Assembly (NCBI RefSeq): GCF_900174485.1
Contig: NZ_LT837803.1
Span: 1,937,305 to 2,001,304 of the forward strand
Reading direction: 5' to 3'
Source: Sterolibacterium denitrificans
GTDB taxonomy: Bacteria; Pseudomonadota; Gammaproteobacteria; Burkholderiales; Rhodocyclaceae
DNA length: 64,000 nt
Under the pieces are notes generated by a model. That model had not been told where the DNA came from and did no database searches. It was given only the letters and a program-made list of their open reading frames with translations. This document shows positions 19,142-28,529 of the stretch, one piece after another. The stretch's first letter is position 1. Every line of letters starts with the position of its first letter. The translations under genes and the position numbers were made by a program.

Positions 19142-20466
19142 GCCTGCAGCTCCGCCAATGTTGCGTCTATCGCCTGCTGCGTGCCATTCACCAGCAACCG
19201 CATGGCGTCTTCGTCGATGACATAGGGCGGCATGAAATAGACCGTGTTGCCGATCGGGCGCAACAGCAGCCCCTGCTGCAGCGCCTGGGCAAAGGCGCGA
19301 CGGGCGAAGCGCGGATCGTCGGTCTGCACCTCGAAGGCCCAGATCATGCCCTGCTGGCGGAAGTTGCTCACCTTGGGATGCGTCCGCAGATCAGCCGCCA
19401 GTTCGGTCAGCCGCGCCGCCCGCTGGCGGTTGGCGACAAGCACGTCGTCGTCGCGGAAAATATCGAGGGTTGCCAGCGCCGCCCGGCAGGCCAGCGGATT
19501 GCCGGTATAGGAATGCGAGTGCAGGAAAGCCCGGCCGATTTCATCGGCGTAGAAGGCCTGATACACCGCATCGGTGGTCATCACCAGCGAGAGCGGCAGG
19601 TAGCCGCCGGTAATGCCTTTCGACAGGCAGAGGAAATCCGGCCAGATGGCTGCCTGTTCCGAGGCGAAGAACGTCCCCGTGCGGCCGCAGCCGACGGCGA
19701 TTTCATCGCAGATCAGATGCACCCGATGGCGCGTGCAGCTCTCGCGAGCCAGACGCAAGTATTCGGGATCGTGCATCGCCATGCCGGCGGCGCACTGCAC
19801 CAGGGGTTCGACGATCAGGGCGGCGATTTCGTCATGGTGTTCCGCCAGATAGTTATCCAGCTCGGCGGCGCAGCGTCGGGCATGGGCCGCGGCGGATTCC
19901 TCCGGCGCTGCCAGACGCCAATCCGGGCTGGGCAAAACGGGGTTGTCGCGCAGCAGCGGCGCATAGGCCGTGCGGAAAATCGCCACGTCCGTGACGCTCA
20001 GGGCGCCCACCGTCTCGCCGTGATAGCTGCCGGCCAGATGCACATGGCGGTTCTTGCCCGGCTTGCCGCTGTTCAGCCAATAGTGCTGGCTCATCTTCAG
20101 CGCGATCTCGACCGCCGAGGCGCCGTCCGAAGCATAGAAGCAATGGCCCAGCGCGTTCGCCGTGAGGGCGGCCAGCCGCTCGGAAAGCTGGACGACCGGC
20201 TCGTGGGTAAAGCCGGCCAGCATCACGTGCTCCAGCCTGTCGAGCTGGTCGCGCAACGCCGCGTTGATGCGCGGATTGGCGTGGCCGAACAGATTCACCC
20301 ACCAGGAACTCACCGCATCGAGATAGCGCCGGCCGTCGTGGTCGTAAAGCCAGACGCCTTCGCCGCGCGCAATCGGCAGCAGCGGCAGCGTCTCGTGCGC
20401 TTTCATCTGGGTGCACGGATGCCAGACGGTCTTGAGGCTGCGCGCAAGTAGATCCTGATTGGTCAT
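19138..20466 (-). CDS. bioA: Adenosylmethionine-8-amino-7-oxononanoate aminotransferase
   Basis: PLP aminotransferase that converts KAPA to DAPA with SAM as amino donor. The 442-residue protein has the family segments WHPCTQMKAHE (N-terminus), SSWWVNLFGHANP, YHGETVGALSVTD, ICDEIAVGCGRTGTFFA and the PLP-lysine region LCLSKGITGGYLPLS. It is the first gene of the operon. A TATAAT -10 element on the minus strand at 20504-20499 lies 33 bases upstream. Confidence 0.95.
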   Translation of the reverse strand: MTNQDLLARSLKTVWHPCTQMKAHETLPLLPIARGEGVWLYDHDGRRYLDAVSSWWVNLFGHANPRINAALRDQLDRLEHVMLAGFTHEPVVQLSERLAALTANALGHCFYASDGASAVEIALKMSQHYWLNSGKPGKNRHVHLAGSYHGETVGALSVTDVAIFRTAYAPLLRDNPVLPSPDWRLAAPEESAAAHARRCAAELDNYLAEHHDEIAALIVEPLVQCAAGMAMHDPEYLRLARESCTRHRVHLICDEIAVGCGRTGTFFASEQAAIWPDFLCLSKGITGGYLPLSLVMTTDAVYQAFYADEIGRAFLHSHSYTGNPLACRAALATLDIFRDDDVLVANRQRAARLTELAADLRTHPKVSNFRQQGMIWAFEVQTDDPRFARRAFAQALQQGLLLRPIGNTVYFMPPYVIDEDAMRLLVNGTQQAIDATLAELQA

Positions 20467-20592
20467 GGCAAGGGAATGTCCGGGCGGCGGAGCCCTGCAT
20501 TATATGAGCCCGCGCGATCAAGCACGGCCAGCTATGGACCAGGCTCGGGGAAATCGCATGAACTGGCCGGGAGGACATCCGAGGGCCGCACC

Positions 20593-20748
20593 CCCTCTCC
20601 CCGGCCCTCTCCCACGAGGGGAGAGGGAGAGACTGTGCATCCTGCGAGGGGAGAGGGAGGAACTGTACAAATTGGCAATCAACGCCCGACCGAGTGTTCC
20701 GGAGACAATGCCCCTCTCCCCTCGTGGGAGAGGGGTTGGGGAGAGGGG
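20593..20748. repeat. Inverted pair of C/G-rich palindromic repeats
   Basis: Two near-identical copies of a CCCTCTCCCC...GGGGAGAGGG palindromic element, at 20593-20629 and 20711-20748, are in opposite orientation, with a half copy (GCGAGGGGAGAGGG) near 20645. Similar elements are widespread in proteobacterial intergenic regions. They occupy most of the otherwise gene-free 301 bases between bioA and the nhaR-like gene (20467-20767) and could terminate transcription from either side. Confidence 0.7.
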
Positions 20749-20767
20749 GCCACAGAGAAAAGTTCAT

Positions 20768-21730
20768 TCACTTTCTTGCCTGCCTGCCCTTCTGCCCCGC
20801 CTTGCCGAACAGCTCATCGCGGGCCGTGTCGCGGATGGCGACGATGGCCGGGTGGGTCAGGCGGCGTTCCGTGGTGATGGCGTAGAGCTGCTCGCGGATC
20901 GTCGCGACGCGCCCCAGTTCGACGACTTCATGCCGCCGGCAAAGGTCGTCGGCAATCGCCGCCGGCGCGAAAAACAGGCCGGCACCCGCCTGGGCGAAGG
21001 CGGTCAGCAGGGCATTGTCGTCGAACTCGCCGATGATGCGCGGACGCAGATCCATCGCGGCCAGCCAGTGTTCGAGACGGTGGCGGATCGCCACGTCCTC
21101 GCCGGGCAGCAACAGGGGCGCGTTATCCAGCAGTGCCGGAAACGCCAGCGGCAAAGTGGCGGCAAGGGCGGGCGCGGCAAAAATGGCCAGTTCGCTCTCG
21201 CCCAACAGGTGGCTGTAGCCGCGCACGTTGAGATTGGAGGGCATCGGCCGATCGGCGATCACCATGTCGAGGCGATGCACGGCCAGCTCGGCCAGGAGCA
21301 GATCGAGGCGCCCCTCGCGGCAGATCAGGCGCATGGGCTCGGCCAGTTGCAGGGCCGGGGCGATGACCCGCTGCACCACCGACTTGGCCACCGAATCGGC
21401 AATGCCAATGCGCAGCGGCAGCGCGCGCTGGCTGCGCGACTCGTCATGCGCGGCTTCGAGCAGTTCATCTCCCAGCGTGAAGATTTCCTCGGCATGATGC
21501 AGGATGCGCCGGCCGGCCTCGCTCAGTTCCAGCCCGCGCCCGGCGCGCTGGAACAGCGCCACCCCGAGGCTGGCTTCCAGCGCCCCCAACTGAGTGCTGA
21601 TGGATTGCGGCGTCAGATGCAGTTGTTCGGCGGCACGGGCAATCGAGCCGGCGCGAGCGACCATCCAGAAGTAGCGCAGATGCTTGTAATTGAGTCTGGA
21701 CAAGGTTGGGAGCCGTGCTGAATCATCCAT
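20768..21730 (-). CDS. nhaR: LysR-family transcriptional regulator, NhaR type
   Basis: A 320-residue LysR-type regulator. The N-terminal helix-turn-helix region LNYKHLRYFWMVARAGSIAR and AAEQLHLTPQSISTQLGALE closely fit NhaR, the activator of the Na+/H+ antiporter gene nhaA. The C-terminal effector domain is complete. No nhaA is in the window; the divergent neighbour is htpX, so the target may differ. The symbol rests on N-terminal similarity only. Confidence 0.8.
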   Translation of the reverse strand: MDDSARLPTLSRLNYKHLRYFWMVARAGSIARAAEQLHLTPQSISTQLGALEASLGVALFQRAGRGLELSEAGRRILHHAEEIFTLGDELLEAAHDESRSQRALPLRIGIADSVAKSVVQRVIAPALQLAEPMRLICREGRLDLLLAELAVHRLDMVIADRPMPSNLNVRGYSHLLGESELAIFAAPALAATLPLAFPALLDNAPLLLPGEDVAIRHRLEHWLAAMDLRPRIIGEFDDNALLTAFAQAGAGLFFAPAAIADDLCRRHEVVELGRVATIREQLYAITTERRLTHPAIVAIRDTARDELFGKAGQKGRQARK

Positions 21731-21824
21731 TTTTTCGAAGTGTTGGTAAATTATATTCGACTTGTTCGATCATTCAGGAAGTCCTAAGCTGCGCGCTTCG
21801 TCTCATCCGTAGGGGAGTCATTCC

Positions 21825-22706
21825 ATGAAACGCATCTTCCTGCTGGTCACCACCAATCTGGCGATCATGCTGGTGCTGGGCATCGTCACCACGCTGACCG
21901 GCGCCAACCGCTTTTTCACCCAGGAGGGCCTGGATCTGGGCCGCCTGCTGGTATTCGCCGCCATCCTGGGCTTCGGCGGCGCGTTCATTTCGCTGTGGCT
22001 GTCGAAATTCATCGCCAAGTGGAGCACCGGCGCGCGCGTCATCGAGACGCCGGCCAACTCCACCGAATACTGGCTGGTCGATACGGTGCGGAAGCTGGCC
22101 AGCAAGGCTGATCTGAGGATGCCGGAAGTCGCCATCTACGACGGTGAGCCGAACGCCTTCGCCACCGGCGCGACGAAGAACAACTCGCTGGTCGCCGTTT
22201 CCACGGGCCTCTTGCAGAGCATGACGCGCGAGGAAGCCGAGGCGGTGCTGGCCCACGAAGTCGCCCACATCGCCAACGGCGACATGGTGACGCTGACCCT
22301 GATCCAGGGCGTGGTGAATACCTTCGTCTATTTTCTCTCGCGCATCATCGGCTATTTCGTCGACGCCGCCTTGCGCAAGAACGACGAATCCAGCAGCGGC
22401 CCGGGGCTGGGCTACATGGCCACGGTCATCGTCTGCGACATCGTTTTCGGCATCCTGGCCAGCATCATCGTGATGTATTTCTCGCGCCAGCGCGAGTTCC
22501 GCGCCGATGCCGGCGCCGCCCGCCTGCTCGGCACGCCCCAGCCGATGATCCACGCCCTGCAGCGCCTGAGCGGCATGCAGCCCGGTGAACTGCCGCAGAA
22601 CGTCGCCACCGCCGGCATCAATGGCCGTCCCGGCTGGATGGCGCTGTTTTCCAGCCACCCGCCGCTGGAAGCGCGCATCGCCGCCTTGCGCAGCGCCAGC
22701 GCCTGA
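21825..22706 (+). CDS. htpX: Membrane zinc metalloprotease HtpX
   Basis: Inner-membrane M48 protease for quality control of misfolded membrane proteins. The 293-residue protein has two N-terminal membrane segments, the zinc motif HEVAH near residue 143, two more membrane segments and the third zinc ligand in [13 protein letters not shown]. The C-terminal [12 protein letters not shown] is typical. I did not find a convincing sigma-32 promoter in the 94-base upstream gap. Confidence 0.95.
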   Translation: MKRIFLLVTTNLAIMLVLGIVTTLTGANRFFTQEGLDLGRLLVFAAILGFGGAFISLWLSKFIAKWSTGARVIETPANSTEYWLVDTVRKLASKADLRMPEVAIYDGEPNAFATGATKNNSLVAVSTGLLQSMTREEAEAVLAHEVAHIANGDMVTLTLIQGVVNTFVYFLSRIIGYFVDAALRKNDESSSGPGLGYMATVIVCDIVFGILASIIVMYFSRQREFRADAGAARLLGTPQPMIHALQRLSGMQPGELPQNVATAGINGRPGWMALFSSHPPLEARIAALRSASA

Positions 22707-22749
22707 TCCCTGTCCTTAACCAAGCTCCCTGGCCTCCGCCCCCTCGAAC

Positions 22750-23721
22750 ATGAGCCCTCTCTACACTCACGCCAGCCCCGCTCTCTGGGGCGGCTTCATC
22801 CTTTTCGTGCTGCTCATGCTGGCCCTCGACCTGTTCGTCTTCGGCGGCCGCCGCGCGCATCGCGTCAGCGTGCGCGAAGCGGCCACCTGGTCGCTGGTCT
22901 GGGTAGCGCTGGCGCTGACCTTCGCGGGGTTTCTCTGGCTCTATTTCAATAATCTGTATGGCGCGCAACTGGCGCATGACAAGGCGCTCGATTTTCTCAC
23001 CGGCTACGTCATCGAAAAATCGCTGTCGGTCGACAACATCTTCGTCTTCCTGATGATCTTCAGCGCCTTCCAGATCGCGCCCGAATACCAGCGCCGGGTG
23101 CTGCTGTACGGCGTGCTCGGAGCGATCGTCCTGCGTGCCGTGATGATCCTCGCCGGCGCCTGGGTGGTGCGTGAATTCAGCTGGGTGCTGTATCTCTTTG
23201 GCGTCTTCCTGGTGATCACCGGCCTGCGCATGCTGGTGATGGCGGAAAAGCAGCCCGACCTGGAAAAGAATCCGGTGCTGCGCCTGGCGCGCCGCTATCT
23301 GCGCATCACCTCGGCCGAGGACGAGCACGGGAAACATGGCGAGCGCTTCACCGTCGTCAAGGACGGCGTGCGCTACTTCACGCCGCTGTTCCTGGTGCTG
23401 ATTCTGGTCGAAGCCTCGGATGTGGTGTTCGCCGTCGATTCGATACCGGCGATCTTTGCCATCACCACCGATCCCTTCATCGTCTTCACCTCCAACATCT
23501 TCGCCATCATGGGTCTGCGCGCCCTCTACTTCCTGCTGATGGACATGGCCGACCGCTTCCACCTGCTGAAATACGGTCTGGCGCTGGTGCTGACCTTCAT
23601 CGGCGCGAAAATGCTGATCGCGCCCTGGCATCACATTCCGACGGCGACCTCGCTGCTGGTGGTCACGGTCATCCTGGCGGCCTCGATCAGCGCCAGCCTG
23701 ATCGGCACGCGGCGCCGCTGA
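22750..23721 (+). CDS. TerC/Alx-family membrane protein
   Basis: A 323-residue integral membrane protein of the TerC family, whose Alx-type members are linked to manganese export. Nine or so hydrophobic segments are visible. The family signatures are GYVIEKSLSVDNIFVF and LVEASDVVFAVDSIPAIFA, with the conserved acidic residues in the membrane. Only 43 bases separate it from htpX, too little for the manganese riboswitch that precedes alx in some bacteria. Co-transcription with htpX is likely. Confidence 0.9.
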   Translation: MSPLYTHASPALWGGFILFVLLMLALDLFVFGGRRAHRVSVREAATWSLVWVALALTFAGFLWLYFNNLYGAQLAHDKALDFLTGYVIEKSLSVDNIFVFLMIFSAFQIAPEYQRRVLLYGVLGAIVLRAVMILAGAWVVREFSWVLYLFGVFLVITGLRMLVMAEKQPDLEKNPVLRLARRYLRITSAEDEHGKHGERFTVVKDGVRYFTPLFLVLILVEASDVVFAVDSIPAIFAITTDPFIVFTSNIFAIMGLRALYFLLMDMADRFHLLKYGLALVLTFIGAKMLIAPWHHIPTATSLLVVTVILAASISASLIGTRRR

Positions 23722-23731
23722 GGATTGCCCG

Positions 23732-24592
23732 TCAGGCCAATGCCTCCAATGCCTCGCGCACCAGGTCGATCTGGTGCGCCGCCATGAACGTCGGCGCATG
23801 ACCGACGCCGGGCAGTTCGATCGCCCGCGCGCGCGGCCCGCGCCGCGTCATCTGCTGCAAGGTATCCGGGCGCAGCAGATCCGATTCGGCGCCGCGCAGT
23901 ACCACGGTCGGGCACTGGATCTGCTCATAGACCGGCCATAGTTCGATGTCTTCGCCGCTGCCCGCAACCGCCTTGTACGATTCGGCGATACCCGGATCGT
24001 AACGAAACTCCACCTTGCCATCCGCGGCGGTGCGCACCACATGCGCCGTCAGATGCCGCCATTGCGCATCCGTGTGCGGGCCGAAGCTCGCGCTGACCAG
24101 GCGCACGAACTGCTCGGCATCCGCAAGACTGTCGAAGCGCGGCGGATCGCCGACATATTCGCCGATGCGCTGCAGGGAAGCGGCGGTGAGCACCGGCCCG
24201 ACATCATTGAGGATCAGTCGGCGGATCGGCGTGCCCTGCTGCGCCGCGTAGTACATGCCGATCAAGCCGCCCATGGAAGTCCCCAGCCAGGTGATTTCCT
24301 CGACATCCAGCCGCGCCACCAGGGTCGCCATGTCGACCAGATACTGCTGGATGCCGTACTGGCTCTTGTCGGCCAGCCAGTCGCTGCGCCCACGTCCCAC
24401 CACATCCGGACAAACGATCCGGTAGTCCTTTTCCAGGGCCATGGCCAGATCGTCGAAATCACGCGAACAGCGCGTTAGGCCATGCACGCAGAGCAGCACC
24501 CGGGGATTCGCCGCATCGCCCCATTCCGTGTAGGCCATGCGATGCAGCCCGCCTGCGTTGCAACACTGCACACTGCGCTCGCGCATGCTCAT
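23732..24592 (-). CDS. Alpha/beta-fold hydrolase
   Basis: A 286-residue alpha/beta hydrolase with oxyanion segment LLCVHGLTRCSRDF, nucleophile elbow GTSMGG, an acid in RGAESDLLRP and the catalytic His in GVGHAPTF. It resembles uncharacterised betaproteobacterial esterase/epoxide-hydrolase-like proteins, and its substrate is unknown. The ATG at 24592 follows an AAAGGTGAG ribosome site; the longer upstream frame is not used. It is divergent from the tetR gene at 24781, so the operator there could also affect it. Confidence 0.8.
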   Translation of the reverse strand: MSMRERSVQCCNAGGLHRMAYTEWGDAANPRVLLCVHGLTRCSRDFDDLAMALEKDYRIVCPDVVGRGRSDWLADKSQYGIQQYLVDMATLVARLDVEEITWLGTSMGGLIGMYYAAQQGTPIRRLILNDVGPVLTAASLQRIGEYVGDPPRFDSLADAEQFVRLVSASFGPHTDAQWRHLTAHVVRTAADGKVEFRYDPGIAESYKAVAGSGEDIELWPVYEQIQCPTVVLRGAESDLLRPDTLQQMTRRGPRARAIELPGVGHAPTFMAAHQIDLVREALEALA

Positions 24593-24703
24593 GAGACTCA
24601 CCTTTGAAAACCTGGACGGTGAGCAGTATACGCCGCGCAATTTGCCATCCTGACATCCATTTACCGACCTCGGCCGAAGCCAGACCAAACAAAGCCAAAC
24701 CAA

Positions 24704-24755
24704 TTGACAACGAGAATAAACAGATGTTTAATCTCCTAAACGTTCACTTATTCTC
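24704..24755 (+). promoter_or_regulatory. tetR promoter with nested dyad operator
   Basis: A near-consensus promoter, TTGACA (24704-24709), 17 bases, then TTTAAT (24727-24732), precedes the tetR start. Two inverted repeats share one centre at 24733.5: an outer GAGAATAA/TTATTCTC pair (24712-24719, 24748-24755) and an inner GTTTA/TAAAC pair (24726-24730, 24737-24741). They cover the spacer and -10, as expected for repression by the TetR protein encoded just downstream. Confidence 0.8.
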
Positions 24756-24780
24756 ATCTCGCCACCCCTCCGCTCCCGCC

Positions 24781-25461
24781 ATGACCACGGCCACCCGCCG
24801 CCCCCGCCACATCTCGCCGCTGCGCGCCGCCGCGCTGGCCGAACGTGCCGCATTCACCGACAGCCAGATCCTCGACGCCGCCGAGCCGCTGTTCGCCCGC
24901 CACGGCCTGCGCGGCACGCGGGTGCGTGAAATCGCCAGCGCCGCCGGGGTGAACGAAGCGACGCTGTACAACTACTACAAGAACAAGGAAGCCCTCTACG
25001 AGGCCGTGCTGGAGCGCGGCATCCAGCCGATCATCGACACCGTCCGGCGCACTTCCACCGGGGACAATTCACCGGAAAACATCCGCGATGCCGCGCAGCA
25101 GATCATCACCCAGTTGCAGCGCCGGCCGCATGTCAGCCAGTTGATCTATCTCGAGGCGATCGCCAACGGCAGTCATCTGGAACGCCTGGTCAACCGCTGG
25201 CTGAAACCCTTTGCCGAAACCATTACCCACCAGCTCGGCAAGCGCGCGCCGCATTTGAGCAAGCAGGACTATCCGCAAATCGTCGAGCTTTTCTGGCATC
25301 TGTCATTTGGCCACTTCGCCATCGCGCCCTTGCTGCAGCAGACCTTCGGCAGCGATCCGTTTGCCGACCAGCGGGTCGCGCGGCAGATTGCCTTCATCGA
25401 AACCGTCATCGGCAGCCTGTTCGTCGAGCACCCGGCTTCCGCAACCGCACTACCCGCCTGA
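24781..25461 (+). CDS. TetR-family transcriptional regulator
   Basis: A 226-residue TetR-type repressor with the N-terminal helix-turn-helix (REIASAAGVNEATLYNYYKNKEAL split over helices 2-4) and a variable C-terminal ligand domain. The ATG at 24781 is chosen because the upstream in-frame ATG at 24724 lies inside the promoter. The gene is followed after 75 bases by an FAD oxidoreductase, its likely regulated partner. The ligand is unknown. Confidence 0.88.
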   Translation: MTTATRRPRHISPLRAAALAERAAFTDSQILDAAEPLFARHGLRGTRVREIASAAGVNEATLYNYYKNKEALYEAVLERGIQPIIDTVRRTSTGDNSPENIRDAAQQIITQLQRRPHVSQLIYLEAIANGSHLERLVNRWLKPFAETITHQLGKRAPHLSKQDYPQIVELFWHLSFGHFAIAPLLQQTFGSDPFADQRVARQIAFIETVIGSLFVEHPASATALPA

Positions 25462-25536
25462 ACGGCGGCATCCGGCAACACTTTCCCGTTTCACCAACCC
25501 AAGGCAGCACCACTACAACAATAGAAGGAGAGCAGC

Positions 25537-27018
25537 ATGAGCAACAACACCTACGAAGTCATCGTCATCGGTAGCGGCCCCGGCGGGCTGGCTTGCGCCA
25601 CCCTGTTGCAGAAACGCGGCGTGAAAACGCTGATCGTCGAGAAAAACGAAGTGCTCGGCGGCAAGATGTACAGCATCGATGCCGACGGTTACGCCTACGA
25701 CCTGTTCCCGCACGGCCAGGTGCCCACGCGCGGCAACGCCTTCGAGCAGATCTTCGCCGAACTCGGCTGTTCCGAGGACTTCAAGCCGGCGCTGGACGTC
25801 GACGACCAGCGCGAGATGATCACCCTGGCCTACAAACGCGCCGGCTGGAAAAATTACAAGATCACCTCGCAGAAACAGGCGTTGACCGATGCCACGGGCT
25901 TCTTCAACTCCTGGGAAGCCACCCCCGAGGAGCAGGAAAAGTCGATGATGCTGATCGGCGAAATGCTCAGCCTGACGGCCGAAGACCTCGCCAAGCTCGA
26001 CCGCGTCACCATGGAGGAATGGCTGGCCGAGCGCGACGTTCCCGCCCCGCTCTACAGCTACATGGGCTTCCAGGCCAACGCTTCGCTGGCCGAGCCGATC
26101 GACCTGGTCTCCGCTTCGGAAATGATCCTGATCATGCAGCAGATGATGCTGCAAGGCGGTGGCGGCCAGTACAAGGGCGGCTTCGCCATGCTGACCAACG
26201 TCATGGTGCGCGAGTTCGAGAAGAACGGCGGCACCCTGATCAAGGGCTGTCGGGTGAATAAGGTCATCGTCGAGGATGGCGCCGTCACCGGCATCGACAC
26301 CGACAAGGGCCAGTTCAAGGCGCCGGTCGTCGTCTCCAATGCCGGCCTGCAGCCGACGGTGATCAAGCTGGTCGGCGAGGAGCACTTCGACAAAGCCTAT
26401 GTGAACTACGTCAAGAGCCTGGTGCCGGGCTGGGCGTTCACCAGCGTGCGCTACTTCCTCAACAAGCCCGTCATGAAAACCGGCCTCTACGTCATGTGGT
26501 CCGACGACTCCTGGTACGACATGGAGCGCTACAAGAAGATGAAGGATGGCAACATTCCCGAAGAAGTCATCCTCTTCATGGTCAACCACAAATTCTTCGA
26601 TCCGGATGCCGCGCCCGAAGGCAAGCAGGTGCTGGTTTCCGGCACGGTCTGCTCGGCCAATCCGGAAGCCAAGGAAATCGAGGCGCTGTGGAAGAAGATG
26701 GACGAGCAGATGCAGCAGGTCTTCCCCGACATCTGGGAAGCCACCGAGCGCAAGGAGTACACCGGGCCGCGCGAAATCTCCAATCTGACGCGCGACAGCG
26801 TGGTCAAGGGCAGCGGCGGCGAGTGCGTCGGCCTGGCGCAGATCGTCGGCCAATGCGGTATCGACAAGCCGAAGTCGGAGCTGCCGATCCGTGGCCTCTA
26901 CGTGGTCGGCGCCGACGCCGGCGCGGCCGGCATGGGCACGCACCAGTCCGGCCTGTCGGGGATGTACGCCACCAAGCAGATCCAGCGTTATCTGGCTGCG
27001 CGTGCCAAGGCGCTGTAA
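25537..27018 (+). CDS. CrtI/phytoene-desaturase-like FAD oxidoreductase
   Basis: A 493-residue FAD protein of the phytoene desaturase/retinol saturase superfamily. The N-terminal dinucleotide motif is IGSGPGGLACATLLQKRG and the C-terminal FAD segment is LYVVGADAGAAGMGTHQSG. No carotenoid genes are nearby, so the substrate is probably another hydrophobic unsaturated compound. An AAGGAGAG ribosome site precedes the start. It follows the tetR gene in the same direction and ends at a strong terminator, suggesting a two-gene regulated unit. Confidence 0.82.
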   Translation: MSNNTYEVIVIGSGPGGLACATLLQKRGVKTLIVEKNEVLGGKMYSIDADGYAYDLFPHGQVPTRGNAFEQIFAELGCSEDFKPALDVDDQREMITLAYKRAGWKNYKITSQKQALTDATGFFNSWEATPEEQEKSMMLIGEMLSLTAEDLAKLDRVTMEEWLAERDVPAPLYSYMGFQANASLAEPIDLVSASEMILIMQQMMLQGGGGQYKGGFAMLTNVMVREFEKNGGTLIKGCRVNKVIVEDGAVTGIDTDKGQFKAPVVVSNAGLQPTVIKLVGEEHFDKAYVNYVKSLVPGWAFTSVRYFLNKPVMKTGLYVMWSDDSWYDMERYKKMKDGNIPEEVILFMVNHKFFDPDAAPEGKQVLVSGTVCSANPEAKEIEALWKKMDEQMQQVFPDIWEATERKEYTGPREISNLTRDSVVKGSGGECVGLAQIVGQCGIDKPKSELPIRGLYVVGADAGAAGMGTHQSGLSGMYATKQIQRYLAARAKAL

Positions 27019-27044
27019 ATCGTTCCTGCCGTCATGAAGCGCGC

Positions 27045-27080
27045 GGGGCATTGCCGGGAGGCCGGCAATGCCCCCTTCAT
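27045..27080 (+). terminator. Rho-independent terminator after the FAD oxidoreductase
   Basis: A perfect 13-base stem (GGGGCATTGCCGG at 27045-27057, its complement at 27062-27074) with a GAGG loop is followed by a short T-rich tail. It closes the tetR-FAD oxidoreductase unit. Confidence 0.85.
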
Positions 27081-27290
27081 TTGCACTTCAGCTTTTCGCC
27101 GCGTCGCGCCGCCCAGGCTGGCGCCGGCGAAAACAATAGCTAATCAATTAGTTATATACCCAAAATGATGAATATCCCGATCCGCTTATGTTTATAATCG
27201 TCCGCTATCGACAACCATCCAGGCGACAAGCCGGCTGAATCCTGCGGATTGCGGACAAAGCCCCCAAGAAAACCCGCATCGACTGATGCC

Positions 27291-28484
27291 ATGAACGACA
27301 AGCTTCCAAGAACTGCAGTTCATTACCTGGTGGAGATGGTGGACCACTTCGTCCACCCGAGCTTGCGCGATGTTCCGGACATGCTCAACCGGGCGCGGAT
27401 ATTGATCGCCTCGATGGTCATCATGGCGGGCTGCGCCCTGATTGCGCTGATCACCATTTTCCTCTCGAAATTCCCACTGCATTCCAACATCAGCGCAGCC
27501 ACCCTGATCCTGCCGATGGTGCTCTGGTTCAACTATGCCTTCATCCGCTTCTGGCGCCATGGCAATTACGCCCAGACCAGCAAGGCCGTCGTCATCGTGC
27601 TGCTGGTCACCCTCATCGGCGCCATCGGCATTTCAGGCGGGCCTTTGACCTCTCCGGTCATCTACCTGCTGGTCGTGCCCGTGCTGACGGCCTTTTTCTT
27701 CGGCGGTCAGGTACTGGGCAACCGCATTTCCAGGATCACGATTGCGCTCCTGGCAATCCTGCTGCTCATGCAGTGGCTCGGCGTACCCTTCATCCAGACC
27801 GTCGATGCCGCCGAAAAAATGGAAGTGCTCAGCCTGGTCATTGCCCTGCTGGGCGTGTCCGTCATTTCGGCAATGGCCTTCATCTACGAATACACGGCGG
27901 CCGTGCTCAAACGCGAACGGGATACGGAACGCGAGAAATTCATGGAACTGGCCAAGACCGATCCTCTCACCGGACTGGCCAATCGCCGCAACTTCGACGC
28001 CATGCTCAACGAACGCATGTCGCTGTATGGCACCCAGAATCCGCCGCAGCGTTTTGCCCTCGGCTACCTCGATCTCGATGGTTTCAAGCCGATCAACGAC
28101 ACGCACGGCCACGCGGTGGGCGATGAAGTGCTTTGCGTGATCTCCAGCCGGATGCAGGGCGTATTGCGCGACAGCGACTTCGTTGCCCGCCATGGCGGCG
28201 ACGAATTCATGATCATGCTGGACATGATCGGCGACCGTGAGGCGCTGAAAATGATGGCGGATCGCCTGCTGAGCGTCATCTCCAGACCCATCAAGACGAG
28301 TGCCGGCATCGTCAGCGTCACCGGCAGCCTGGGCTTCGCCCTCTACCCCATGGACGCCGATGAAATCGAGGCACTCAAGAAGTCCGCCGATTCCGCCATG
28401 TACGAAGCCAAGCGCAGCCGCGATACCTGGCGCATCTATCGCGACGCCAGCGGCAAGCTCGCGGCGGATACGGCTGCGAGCTGA
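27291..28484 (+). CDS. Membrane-bound diguanylate cyclase
   Basis: Makes the second messenger c-di-GMP from GTP. The 397-residue protein has about six N-terminal membrane segments (residues 35-205) that probably sense a signal, a short linker, then a GGDEF domain. The A-site is an intact GGDEF (RHGGDEFMIM) and an RxxD inhibitory site (RDSD) lies five residues before it, so product inhibition is expected. The start at 27291 avoids an unsupported 14-residue extension. It is a single gene with an AT-rich upstream region (27130-27200). Confidence 0.9.
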   Translation: MNDKLPRTAVHYLVEMVDHFVHPSLRDVPDMLNRARILIASMVIMAGCALIALITIFLSKFPLHSNISAATLILPMVLWFNYAFIRFWRHGNYAQTSKAVVIVLLVTLIGAIGISGGPLTSPVIYLLVVPVLTAFFFGGQVLGNRISRITIALLAILLLMQWLGVPFIQTVDAAEKMEVLSLVIALLGVSVISAMAFIYEYTAAVLKRERDTEREKFMELAKTDPLTGLANRRNFDAMLNERMSLYGTQNPPQRFALGYLDLDGFKPINDTHGHAVGDEVLCVISSRMQGVLRDSDFVARHGGDEFMIMLDMIGDREALKMMADRLLSVISRPIKTSAGIVSVTGSLGFALYPMDADEIEALKKSADSAMYEAKRSRDTWRIYRDASGKLAADTAAS

Positions 28485-28529
28485 ATGCCGATGCGCCCGA
28501 GGGGAATCGGGCGAAGACGAAAACCCCGC

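Noticed and set aside
22707-22749. Manganese (yybP-ykoY) riboswitch before the TerC/Alx-like gene
   Set aside because: Only 43 bases are available, too short for the aptamer.
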